Part shown: in pieces, positions 11,675-22,765 of the stretch
How the letters are laid out: each line of letters begins with the position of its first letter
Numbering within the stretch: the first letter of the stretch is position 1
Assembly: GCA_030272155.1 (NCBI GenBank)
Contig: CP126191.1
Coordinates: forward strand, 4,858,501 to 4,922,500
Origin: Tetradesmus obliquus
Lineage: Eukaryota; Chlorophyta; Chlorophyceae; Sphaeropleales; Scenedesmaceae
Direction of reading: 5' to 3'
DNA length: 64,000 nt
Position numbers and translations under genes: made by a program
The notes under the pieces: generated by a model
The model's input: the letters and a program-made list of their open reading frames with translations, nothing else
What the model was told of the DNA's origin: nothing
Database searches by the model: none

Positions 11675-12292
11675 CTAGTACCCCACAGCAGCAAAGCACA
11701 GCCCCAGTGCAGGCGCAGGAGGTGCAGTGGCCTGCCTGTCCATGCTGTCTGCTAGTGCCACCAATGCCTGCAAGCCAGATGAGCCGCCTGCTTGGCCGCT
11801 GGCACCACCACCAGCAGCTGCTGCTGCTGCTGCTGTTAATCCCGGCACGACATCTGCTAATGAGTCATCATCAGTGCTAGTGCCCGCACCAGCAGCAGCC
11901 TGGGCCTGCTGCAGCAACAGGGCCTCCCTGACTCCTGTTGCCACCAGCACGCGCACCATGCGCCGCAGGAAGCGGTCCCCAGCCAGCTCAATGCACAGGC
12001 AGGGCGCACCCTGCTGCTGCTGCTGCTGCTGCCCCTGCTGCTGTTCGTCTTTGTCTGTTGCACCGGCTGCTGCCTCAGGATGCTGCTGCTGCAGGTGTTC
12101 CTGACTAACAGCAGCTGCTGCTGGCAGGTGCACCAGGCTTGCGCGTGCTACATGCAGCGTGCACTCACAGTCCTTGCCGCGTGGCGTGTCACGTGCGTAA
12201 GCATAGTAGTTGATCTGCTTGCCCTGCAGCTGCTGCAGCAGGGCATTCACTATGGCAGGGTCTACATCAGCTGCCTGCAGAGCTGCTGACCA

Positions 12293-12329
<37 letters not shown>

Positions 12330-12436
12330 CAGTCTTGTTGCTGTGTCTGGGCCTCCCGCGCTGCTGCCTGCTGTGCTGGCTGCTGCAGTGCTGCTGTCAG
12401 TTCGTCTGTGAACCGTGGCAGCAGAGCATCTGACGC

Positions 12437-12474
<38 letters not shown>

Positions 12475-12591
12475 TGAGTGGCAGCAGGTACACATAGCGC
12501 CGCCAGTGTGCACTGAAGGTGGCATGAAACTCACGCTCAACCGCAGCAACATGCCACACGCGAGCCTGGCAACTGGGGGCCAGCACCTCAG

Positions 12592-12626
<35 letters not shown>

Positions 12627-13034
12627 AGTGGCTGCTTGATTGGTATGGCTGCCTGCAGCTGCTGGTTGACTGCTTCCTGCAGCTGAGCAGGGCCTAGGCG
12701 CTGCTGCCAGGTGTAGAAGGAGATCACCTGAGGCAGCAGCAGCAGCGGGCCATGTCAGCACTCAAATTTAGTGCTGTCACTTTTGACTAGACCGCAAATG
12801 CAAACTTAGTCGCTGAGACAGCAAACAGTACACGACAGGCAGAAGTGACACGAACTGCCTGCCTGTGCATGCAGCAGAGTACATCCACATCTGTTCTTGC
12901 ATAAGTATGAACTGGGATGATCAGCAGCAGGGCTGCCGTTGATGCTGCTGCACACGCCACACACCTGTCCCACTGCAGTCACGCCAGCGTCTGTGCGGCC
13001 GCCACAGTTGATGCTCGGCAGCTGCTGCACACCC

Positions 13035-13086
<52 letters not shown>

Positions 13087-14384
13087 CGCCTAGCGCTGCG
13101 CCTCCCTCATGATCCTCAGCAGCAGCAGCAGCAGCAGCAGCGTCACCACCGCTTCCAATGACCAGCTGCTGCTGCTGCTGCTGCTGCCCATGCCTGTCCT
13201 GCCCAGCGTTGCCTGCTGCACCTGGGCGCACACCGGCCGCTGCCCCTGCCCGCTTGTTTGCACGCCTCTCTGCTCGTGCTGCCTTGCGCTTGGCCCTACC
13301 GCTGCTGTCTTTGAAGCCAGGTGGGGTGTCTGCCAGGCCGGCAGCAGCCAGCGCAGCAGCGAGCGTGCCGTCCACTGTCTGCCGGCCTGGCTGGCGCATC
13401 CAGCCTGCAAAGCTGCTGCCCAGGTAGGACACATGCACCTTCGGCAGCCAAAAAGGTTGGCAGACGACAATGTCAGCTGGGCTGCAAAACTGCAGAAAAG
13501 GAATTGTTATCAGCGCGAATTGGTCTTGCTGGAGTGTAGAGCAGTCAGTGTGAAGCTGCTGCTTGGGCTGCGCGTCATGATTGTGTTGAGGAGTCAATGT
13601 ACAAGCAATAAACAGTTGCACATGCTGCCACACCACCATCAGCCGCATCAGTGACGCCCACGTGCCACATGCCTCCCAGTCACCTTGAAAGTCCTGCGCT
13701 GCAGCTGCTGCCGCTGCTGAGCATCATCAGCAGCGTGTGGTCCGTCTGCTGCCCGTGCCTCAGCACTGGTTTCTAGGACGTATTCCTGCGGCTGCTGCTC
13801 CACCTGGCAGCTGGTTGGCTTGTCACTTGGTGCTGCTGGTGCTGCGCCTGCGGGTGCCAGTCCAATGTCTGCCAGTGACGCCCTGCCAGCCACAAGGCTG
13901 ATGTAGAATGCCTCCACTGCCTGCAGGCCCCAGCAGTGAAGGCAGCACAGGCACGTTCATACCATGTGTTGCTACGCTGCATGACCGGCAGAAACCCACA
14001 CATGCATAACGATTCTCAGGACACAGCGCTAAGGCTTGCAAGTCAGGCTGTAGTACAGTGACACGTCTGACACAATTGACACCAATGAGGGGGCAGAAAG
14101 GTTGCGCAGAAACAGCAGCCTGAAGGTCAGCTGCCGTGTATGCTCACCCTCCAGTTTCTGCCAGCTGCTAAGAAATGAGACACTGCTGCATGTGGTGACC
14201 AGCTGAGGGGTTGTTCTGCAGCTGCAGCCGGCACATTGGCTGCCATGCTGCTGCTGGGAGCAGCAGCAGCAGCCCTGGCAAGGCAAAGTTGCTGTCGCCT
14301 GGCTGCCGGCTGTGCTGAACGGTACCCAGCTTGCTGTTTGGCTTGCAGTAGGTGATGATGGCAGGAGGGAAGCAGTGCTTGCAT
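11675..14384 (-). CDS. tRNA pseudouridine synthase, TruA family
   Basis: Isomerises uridine to pseudouridine in the tRNA anticodon stem-loop. Four exons, all multiples of three: 14148-14384, 13684-13920, 12965-13438 and 11675-12727 (666 residues). Family marks: RRTFKVHVSYLGSSFAGWMR and GRQTVDGTL in the N-terminal lobe, the catalytic aspartate in GGRTDAGVTAVGQ, VISFYTW, EREFHATFSAHWRRYVYLLP, and the C-terminal ELAGDRFLRRMVRVL. The start at 14384 opens MQALLPSCHHHLLQ, a basic, Ala-rich leader that suggests an organelle; the Met at 14246 is an alternative. The protein is about twice the bacterial length because runs of Ala, Ser and Gln, coded by triplet repeats (for example 13036-13083 and 12440-12472), are inserted between conserved blocks. 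Which uridines it modifies and in which compartment are unknown. Confidence 0.9.
13036..13083 (+). repeat. (CTG)16 microsatellite inside the TruA coding sequence
   Basis: Sixteen CTG units on the plus strand. The overlapping minus-strand exon reads it as a poly-alanine run shortly before the catalytic GGRTDAGV motif. Confidence 0.95.
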
Positions 14385-14721
14385 CACGACATCTGACGGC
14401 CTAGGCACAGGCAGTCAATGACGGTTGCTGCAGGTCAGGTACAGGTCAAGCAGTACGTCTGATGTTTAGGCACTTCCCCGTAACTTCATTTGCTTGAGTA
14501 TCTGCTGGTAACGCCGATACCAGCGCGTGTGCTGCAGCACATCCTCTCCTCGGCGTGCCTCAGTGGCGAATTTGAAGAGGCGGAAGAACAACCCTTGCTG
14601 GGACGAGACACGCACAACCGTGCTTCTGCTGGCCCAATCAATCCTCTCAGACCCTTTAGCCGTTTAGGAAGTGGCAGTTGAATCCAGGAGTTGCCGAACT
14701 TGTTGCGTATGCAGTGTATGC
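14385..14721. promoter_or_regulatory. Shared 5' region of TruA and the TCAIM-like gene
   Basis: About 340 bases between divergent start codons, so the promoters of both genes should lie here. No specific element was identified. Confidence 0.4.
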
Positions 14722-14910
14722 ATGTCGGGGGTACTGCGTCAGGCCTCAACGTGCTACAGCACAAGCAACCTTCTGCTGCGAGTGCTGCAGCAGAGCAGCC
14801 CCACCTGGAAGCTTGGATGCAGACTAGGCTGGATCCTCCCAGCAACGGCAGATGCAGGGCGGGACCAACCAGACATTGCAGGGCAGCAGGCATTCAGCAG
14901 TACAGCTGGA

Positions 14911-14962
<52 letters not shown>

Positions 14963-17900
14963 CTATGAACCTCAAATCTGCACTGCGGCAGCTGTACAAG
15001 CGCGTGCATCCTGACCTATTTACTGACTACCCAGCCGAGCAGGTGCGCTCCTGCAGCACTGGCCAGCAGGCGCCCTGCAGTTGCTTGCCAGCACAGCGCT
15101 GCACAATGCCTGGTCTGCAAGTCCTGCCAGGCTGATTACCAGGCCAGGCACCAGCATTTGCAACTCATGCCAATCAAATCACTCTGCTGCAGTGCTGGAA
15201 TGGTGGCCTGGCAGACCAGCAGCAGCGTAGGTAGCCGCTGCTCTTCATGTTGCATGCATCTCAATGGCTACCCACTACTTGGGTTGCGTAGGAAACTTCT
15301 GCATTTCCTGCGTTTACACCCAGACATGTTCGGGGCGGTGCATCCAAAATCCCTGTATGAGGATATCATGCAGAAGTTTTGGGTGTTATTTCCTGAAGAA
15401 TTTATAGCCGGGCCCGCATCACTGTGATACGGCAGGCGGGATTGCGTTGATTGTATAACAGCAACTGGCGTGATTGTGTTTGAGGTTAATACACTTAACT
15501 CTATGTATTTGCACAATCATATATGTGGATGTGATACTGTTCACAAACATTTCACATAAGCAGAACCAAAACTGTCATAGCCGATCATCACAAAATCATC
15601 CAGTTGACATGACGTTCGTGCAAGATGCTCACCACATGCAACTCACCATACAATGTACGCGAGATTTATTTCACACCTACACGTTACACCTTACATTTTG
15701 CCTGTACTGACGCACTCATGAACTAGGAGTTACTGTTATATAATAAGGAACTAACACATGCCTATACTGTCAGGGGAAGAGTAGGTGCTCATACACCAAG
15801 GAGGTATCCTCAACGCATATAACACATCCCATACGATCACTCGCACGTGACGATGGGGAGCGCTGAGCGCCCGTCGTCTGATAAAGGACGACAAAATCAA
15901 AAACAGGCCATACATGGTCACTAGGACAGTCAACTTTGAATGACAGTAGGACGAAACGGTAAAGCAGGCATACACACTCCCCCATTACATGCAATTTACA
16001 CTACTGCCACTCCTGCTTCTTGCGAGGAAAACTTCAACTTCAATCTGAGCTACGGTGTCAACCAAGTGGAGGCACTGACAAGGTGTCACTACCCAGGCTA
16101 CCAAGGACTACAAGAGGATCGAAGACTGTCAGTGCCGTTGCCCCCGAAGGGCATCGTGGCTCTTCGGGACGGCGCTGACCAGGTGTTGTTATGATTGCAG
16201 GTAATACTAGACGACATAGGAGCAGAAGCAGGAGCTGCACATGCTAATCTGAGGTTCAGCAGCCATGGTGGCCTTTCGGGGGACCACTTCTTGCCATGTG
16301 CGCATTATGTTGCATGATGCTTATGCTTGTAACGAACGCAATTCGGCAACATTCTTTCTATGTTGCGCTTCCTGTTTACATGCCAGAGCAGATGCCAGCA
16401 GTGCTGCACTGATTGCAGATCAGATCACTTGACATCTACAGCCAATCGTGTGCAATACATGCTTAATGGCTGCCTGGGTACCTCAGCGGCTTGTGCTGCT
16501 ATGTCGTTGATGTTGCTCATTGACCTGTGTCATCGCAGGCGGAGAATGAGCGCTCCTTCAAGCTGCTGCAGGTAAGCTGGCTGCAGCACAGCTGGCAGCT
16601 GCCCATCCTGCCAATGCATGCAACGAGCACGGCAACCTTGCAATAAAGTGACTGCCAACTCCCCTGCTATGGCAGTGCAAGCACACAACACTTCAGCCAT
16701 ACAGGTGTGCGGCATGTGCACATGTGCAGCAGGGTGCAGGCGTCCACCTAACCCCTGCCTCTGTCACCTGTCACTTGCCGCTTGTCACATGTGCCGCTGC
16801 CAGGACTACCTGCACCAGGCGCGCAGCCCCAGCCAGGGCCCAGCCAGCCGTGTGGCCTACCACTTCAGGTTCTTCCTGCTGCCACAGCCACACGGTGAGC
16901 AAGACGCTGCCGCTGCTGCTGCTGCTGCTGCTGCTGGGTTGAGCTGTGCTTCAAAGCTGCTGTCAGTCTTAGTACTAGTGTGTGCTGAGGCAATCCTGCA
17001 GGGTAGGAGCAGTGGCTGGACGCCTGCAGGGCTGCAGTTGCCACTGACACACGCCAAAGTACTACACGCACGTGCAGCACAAGAAACAAACAGCGGCCAG
17101 ACATAATGACCGTATGCAACAATTCTGTTGCTCGACAACCCCGCAGGCCTTGATGTAGAAGAGGAGCCACAGGAGCCACCATCACAAGCAGCAGCAGCAG
17201 ATGCACCGCCAGGGCCGCAGTTCCAGCGCGTGCAGCTGTCGCTGCCACCCCCGCAGCCCAAAGCAGACAGCTCCAGCCCCGGCCTGTCAGCAGCAGCGCT
17301 GAAGGCACTCAGCAAGCTGCTGGCGCAGTGCGGCCTGCCGCCTGTGGCTGCCGAGGAAAGGGAGCAGCAGGCAGATGCGGCCGGCAGGCTCAGCACGTTT
17401 CTGCCAGAGGCGGCAGAGGTGCGCAGGAGGGCTGGAAGGTGCTGAGAAAGCAGCAGTGGCGGCGACGGCTGCGCTGTCAGCGGGGCAACCGCAGTGGCTG
17501 CCATGGTCGTTTGTGTGCAGCAACACATTACACGTGTGTGGTTGGATGTGGGATTTGACCTGATGCGATTGAACAACATGATAAATAACAAAGGTCTGCC
17601 ACATCAGCACAACTGTCCGCACATCATGCTGGTCACGAACTGCTACAGCCACATGCATCACAGCCGCCGCCCTTCTCGCTGCACATCCGGTGCTGACTTG
17701 CTCGTGCTGCAGGTGGTGCGGCAGCACGAGTCGGGTGCTGCCCTGGATGAGGTGCGCGTGGCCAACATGCGCGCTGCCATACGCATCGCTCACCGGGTGA
17801 GTGTTGGTGATATCTTGCAGCCCTGCATTCCCTGCAGACGCCTGCAGCCTGACATGCATGAGATATGTATTGCGCATGCGCATGATTACCTGTGACACAT

Positions 17901-20023
17901 GTGCGCATGATTACCTGTGACACATGTGCGCATGATTACCTGTGACACACTCCCAAATCGTTGGTGGTCAGTCTGGCTGCATAGACGCATGTAAGTTGCA
18001 TGGTTTGTGGACCTGAGACAGCAAGGCACGCACAGCGTGCTTCATGCTACTGAGTTGCAAGCCTGTATCATTGTCTCCATCATGTTCATTGGGTAGGGTT
18101 GCAACAGTGCTGTGTGAGGCATGTGTGTGCTTGTATCGCCAAATCAAGTTGCATCTTCGGCGTGCTGCTGAGTCAGCAGTTCTGACAGGACCATGCTGCT
18201 GCTGCTGCTGCTGCCTGCAGGTGGTTGCTGGCTTCCAGCCAGGTGCTTTCAGTGGACAGCAGCAGGTCGCATTGCTGCAGGTAGGAGGTCAGGTTGAGCA
18301 CAGGCCACACGAGAAGCAGCAGAGCAAAGCATGGGGTTGTTGCGCAACGCTGTAAATGGATGTGAAGCCCCCACTTGTTTCTTGTTTGATGCGCATAGGC
18401 ATCCCATCGTCACCTGCAACAACTGGCAACTATGGCGCCTTTCTGACTTCTGCTGCCAGCTGTCTCAACCAACACCGTCGCCTGCAGACCCCCTGCTCCA
18501 CCTTGCACCGCCACTCACAGCAAAGCACTCATCAGCCACACTCCATCTCTCACACCGCACTGCACCGCCACACACTGACTGCACACTGCTGCCCATGCAG
18601 CGCCTCGTAGACGCACTCAACTTACTGTCAGCTGAGTTCGAAGCCGAGGGAGCTACCCTGGACCTATCACGCCTGCACCTGCTCATCTGCAGCAAGACAT
18701 CACTCGACAGCCTGGGCACACTCTGCCTGGCCAGTGATGATTCTGCAGAAGACTGGGCAGACTTCCTAGGGGGTGTAGATGCAGGATATGCGCGTGATAA
18801 GCGTGCTGCAGCAGCGGCACTGAGGCAGCTGGAGGCCGGCATGGCTGCTGCGCTGGGCGTGCGCATGCTGTTCACTGCCGCGCATTACATCATGACGCAT
18901 GAGTACAGGTGCGGAGTTGTGCAGGGGCGCAGTTTGCTTGACTGCTTCAGCTTCGCCAGCTGCACTCTTGCAGGGTTTGCTGGTGTGTGTCGTGCTGTTG
19001 GCATTCCTTTTCTTCTCTCATGCCGTCCTGCCGCCGCTGTCACTGATGTTGCCTTCTACCACTGCCGGCAGGTCGTTCCTTGAGCGTTTAGCAGCGCATG
19101 CTGCTGAGCACGGCCCAGTGCAGAACCTAAGCAGCTGCAGCACTGAAACGGACAGCAGCACCAGCAGCGGTAGCAGCAGTAGCAGCAGCAGCAGCAGAAC
19201 CAGCAGCAGCAGCAGCAGAACCAGCAGCAGCCCGGTCAAGTCCTTGGCTGATGTGCCTGTGTATGTGGCGCCACCCATGCAGCACCAGCAGTACGACGCA
19301 GCGGGCAGTGATCAGCAGCAGCAGCAGCAGCAGGCTGTGCACGAGTCGGTTGGGTACATCAGTGTGACCATGGACAGCGCAGCAGCAGAGGTGTACCACA
19401 CAATACAGGTGTGCTGTGGTTATCTTGCAGACAGGCAATGCACATGTGTACTAATGGATGCCATGGGCAGTAGAGTTGTTGACAGCTAAGTACTCGCGCA
19501 ACTTGCAGTCCCTGTGTTGCTTCTTGCACATCACAAGTACCATTGTTTTGCATGACAGTATCTGCTGAGCTGTTGCGCATAACACTCGCTACCATTCGCA
19601 GGTTGCACAGCAATGTTCGGACACATATAGCTGCACCCATATGAAAACGCTTCCATCACACGCCTCTGTGCAATTCTTTGTGTATGCTGTTTTCTCTCAC
19701 ACTGACTGTGCACGGCTGCTCGCTGACATTGCTTGCAGGAACACGCTGCAGCAGCAGCCGCCATTCTGTCTGCCCGCCAGCAGCTGCAGCAGGAGCTGGC
19801 GGAGCTCACCGCCTCAGTGCGCAGCAGGCTGCAGCTGCGGCGGCTGATCAGGGACGCGTTGGTGTCACCGGCAGACTACAAGGCTGCCTGCAGGCGGCTG
19901 CTGCAGCACAGGGAGCACCTGCTGCGCTGCAACATCGAGGGCCTCAGCATTCGCGTGTCTGACAAGAACCGCGTGGCGGCTGACGGCTCGCTTGTGGACA
20001 TTGCTTGGGACTTTGAGCCTTGA
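14722..20023 (+). CDS. TCAIM-like protein (DUF4460/DUF4461)
   Basis: Resembles the mitochondrial TCAIM family, whose N-terminal DUF4460 is J-domain-like and whose C-terminal DUF4461 ends in a DGSL...W-F motif; biochemical role unknown. Nine phase-consistent exons: 14722-15042, 16539-16571, 16804-16894, 17147-17418, 17713-17796, 18221-18280, 18601-18908, 19072-19408, 19739-20023 (596 residues). Visible marks are LRQLYKRVHPDLFTDYPAEQ in exon 1, RVAYHFRFFLLP, MLFTAAHYIMTHEYR, ELAELTASVRSRLQLRRLIR and the C-terminal DGSLVDIAWDFEP. The start at 14722 (MSGVLRQASTCYSTSNLL) looks like a mitochondrial or plastid leader and is followed by a 16-unit poly-Gln run. A poly-Ser stretch lies near 19150-19230. 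Intron 1 is 1.5 kb and holds an odd ORF (15292-15427). Confidence 0.72.
14914..14961 (+). repeat. (CAG)16 poly-Gln run in TCAIM-like exon 1
   Basis: Sixteen CAG triplets read in frame as glutamine directly before the DUF4460-like segment. Confidence 0.95.
15292..15427 (+). pseudogene. Orphan exon-like ORF inside TCAIM-like intron 1
   Basis: After a plausible acceptor (TTGCGTAG) an open frame of 44 codons reads KLLHFLRLHPDMFGAVHP and ends ...LFPEEFIAGPASL before a TGA. Codon use (AAA, TTA, TTT, ATA) is AT-richer than in the host gene, and AT-rich DNA continues to about 16000. The host gene splices across it in phase. It may be a remnant of another gene or element, an alternative terminal exon, or a diverged copy of the HPD-containing segment in exon 1. 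Function unknown. Confidence 0.3.
17878..17949 (+). repeat. 25-bp tandem repeat, 2.9 copies
   Basis: A unit beginning GCGCATGATTACCTGTGACA starts at 17878, 17903 and 17928; the last copy is 22 bases. The copies are identical over the shared length. It lies in an intron of the TCAIM-like gene. Confidence 0.95.
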
Positions 20024-20599
20024 CCAGGCTCCTGAAGGCTGCTGAGCCGCTTGACTCAAGTGGCGAGTGTTTGGCTTAGGCTGTGTAGCTGTGTCACTGA
20101 CACAGGGCCTGTGCTGGCCCAGCTATACTACAGAGCTAGTAGTTCTGTGCAGTTTGCTGCTGAGGTCGCCAGGTGTCTCAGCATATGAACAGCGCTGCAA
20201 GCGCTGGAAGAGACTTGTGTACACTTGCAGCGCTGGGCATCTGGCGGAATAGTCGTCACCACAAGCAGCGCTGGCTAGTGCCTGCAGCGGCAGTATAAAG
20301 TGGGCAGGGCTGCCTTCTAGGGGGCGTCCCTGGGGAGGTTTGGCGAGTGGCAAACGCCAGGTCGTGGCACTTCTTTGCTGTCCTGTCAAGTTGACAAGAG
20401 TGCCCTGGTGCGGCACAAGGCTTGCAGCGCTGCTGTTTCTATTGTCAATCTGGTAACATGCGGCTGTATACCACTCAAGAGTGTTTTTATATAATTTCAA
20501 CGATGCAGAAAAATTAGAGTATTGCACTGTTGATTTTCTAAGTGAAAAGAGACTTGCTAAGGAAGAACAACCACATGTAGCAGAGTTAGCAAGCACGCT

Positions 20600-20912
20600 A
20601 CCACCACAAGCACCACAACCACCACAACCACCACAATCACCACAACCACCACAACCACCACAATCACCACAACCACCACAATCACCACAATCTCCACGAT
20701 CACCACAACCACCACAATCACCACAACCACCACAATCACCACAATCACGACAACCACCACAATCACCACAATCATTGTGTGAGTCACCACAACCACCACA
20801 ATCACCACACTCACCACAATCACCACAATCACCACACTCAAGACAATCACCACAACCACCACAATCACCACAACCACCACAACCACCACAATCACCACAA
20901 TTACCACAATCA
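20600..20912 (+). repeat. CCACCACAA/CCACCACAATCA minisatellite, arm A
   Basis: About 310 bases of degenerate 9-base units built from CAACCACCA and CAATCACCA, with two short interruptions (near 20775 and 20840). Any frame is open because the period is a multiple of three, so the Pro/Gln/Ser frame through it (no ATG before the repeat) is not taken as coding. Confidence 0.95.
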
Positions 20913-21044
20913 ATGCTGGGTACTGTGGAGGAGCGTGATGTGGCAGGCAAACACATCTGCAAGACAGCCCGCCGCAAGCCGCACATATTCACATACCACC
21001 GCCCTGACTCAGGGTGTGTGACACACGCAGCGCGCCCAAGTTGC

Positions 21045-21250
21045 TTGTGGTGATTGTGGTGATTGTGATGATTGTGGTGTTTGTGGTGATTGTGGTGATT
21101 ATGGTGATTGTGGTGATTGCGGTGACTGTGGTGTGTGTGGTAATTGTGGTGGTTGTGGTGACTGGTGATTGTGGTGGTTGTGGTAATTGTGGTGGTTGTG
21201 GGTATTGCGGTGATTGTGGTGGTTGTGGTGATTGTGGTGATTGTGGTAGG
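21045..21250 (+). repeat. TTGTGGTGA/TTGTGGTGG minisatellite, arm B
   Basis: About 205 bases of units that are the reverse complement of the arm A units, 130 bases downstream of it. The two arms could pair into a long imperfect hairpin. Confidence 0.93.
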
Positions 21251-21309
21251 TGCAGGTAACGCTTGATGGTGTGATGTCATTTCCCTTCATGTGCGATGAG
21301 TCATGCGGC

Positions 21310-21359
21310 AGTCAACAGTGCATTATATAAAGTCAACAGTGCATTATGCAAAAGTCAAC
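21310..21359 (+). repeat. 21-bp spaced direct repeat, 2.3 copies
   Basis: AGTCAACAGTGCATTAT occurs at 21310 and 21331, with a third partial copy AGTCAAC at 21353. Confidence 0.85.
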
Positions 21360-21396
21360 GGGATCAGCAGTTGAACGTGTTCCTTTCGCGGCATAA

Positions 21397-21553
21397 GTAG
21401 GTTAGAAGCCTGCAGGTTCCGTCTCGCGGGCTCCGCTTAATTTAAACTGTCTCGATTCGGCAGAAAGCCTCGCTCCGGCTTTCTGCCGAGTCTCGACAGT
21501 TCAATAAATTCGCTGCCGCCCTCTCGACTGAAACCTGCAGGCATATAACCTAC
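21397..21553. mobile_element. Fold-back (MITE-like) inverted-repeat element
   Basis: 157 bases with imperfect terminal inverted repeats of about 75 bases. The outer ends pair GTAGGTTA...GCCTGCAGGTT with AACCTGCAGGC...TAACCTAC, and the centre pairs CGGCAGAAAGCC with GGCTTTCTGCCG around a 7-base loop. Nearly the whole unit folds on itself. There is no ORF. No clear target-site duplication was seen, so the mobile origin is inference. Confidence 0.65.
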
Positions 21554-22765
21554 ACATACTGTATTGTTCCAGTAGATGTTTTTTTTTTGCGTGATGATCT
21601 CAAAATTTAGGTCGGACGGCCTGTTACATGGTGCATGTGAAAACAGCAGGCCGCCTGGCAGCACCACTCTCATGCACAGCAATCACAGGTGACGGCGCAC
21701 GCAACAGTGGGCAGCTGCAGCCATTGCAGTGACTCAGCCACGGCACATGCACAGGGCTTACTGCTATCGGCGTCAATAGCCATGCACACAGCGTGAAAAA
21801 CAAGCTGCACAGTCACTGTGCACGGTGCAGTGCCTTCAACACCATCATGTCACCCATCAAGCCACAGCCAACAGAGTACAATGCAGTGACCGAGCATGTT
21901 GCTGCAGCAATCACGATCCACGTGCACGCTAGCTGCAGCAGTGTACTACACTGTATGATACATGCAGCAGTACAGCACTCATCCCAGGACCTTGTGACAC
22001 TCAGAGACGGCTGACACAAACATGGGCTGTGTATCAGCTATACCAGCAATGCACTTGTGCATATCATAGCGCCAGCGCCTCTGCAGAGGCTGCACGATAT
22101 ACGCACCCCACCAATTCACCTTGCAAGCAATGCTTCGGCGGTACAGGCAGACGCCGACAACAATGGCACATGACACCACAGTGATGCACTGTGGCCAGCA
22201 GATACTCTGTTTGCTCTTTTTGTAAGCTCGCATGTGCAACAAACACATTTGGTGTTGCTGCATGGCAGTTGCCTGCCACAAAAATGATAGCTGGCTCCTC
22301 TGTTTCCACTGTAGGTGCTGTTGACTGTACGTCCAGGCGCTGTGCAAGGTGCACAGGTGGGTTGGCCTGCGGCTGTGCTCTCTTGTTAAAGCCCACACCT
22401 GGCAAGTGAAGTGACATGATCAACAGCAACCATGCGTTGCTGCCACGCTGGTGTGATGACACAACTCCAACTCCCGCGCAAGCCTTGCATGAGCTCATGC
22501 TTCTGCATGGCGGTGATGCTGTGCCCAGGCAGTTGGCCAGCTGCGGTTGCGGCTGCAACCCATGGGCAGTGCAGCCGCTTGCTCTGGCAACATGTAGATG
22601 CACGTCGTCCGGCTGGTCCTGCGCTCGTGACCGGTGCTTCAATGCAGAGCGGAAGGGGCTGGGTGAAAGTGCCACTGCAGCCACCTGGCTGCCGAGTGCA
22701 AGGTGTTGATGGCGTGGTGTGGCTATAAGCTGTGAAGTGATGCCCTGCTGCTGCTGCTGCCCTGC
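21554..22765. other. Intergenic stretch downstream of the TMEM230 gene
   Basis: No conserved coding motif on either strand. It should include the 3' untranslated region of the minus-strand TMEM230-like gene. Confidence 0.4.

Noticed and set aside
17878..17949. Possible CRISPR-like array
   Set aside because: The 25-base units are directly abutting, with no spacers, in a eukaryotic intron.
20123..21280. 385-codon minus-strand and 190-codon plus-strand open frames through the minisatellites
   Set aside because: The repeat period is a multiple of three, so frames stay open automatically; no ATG precedes the repeats on the plus strand and there is no conserved segment.
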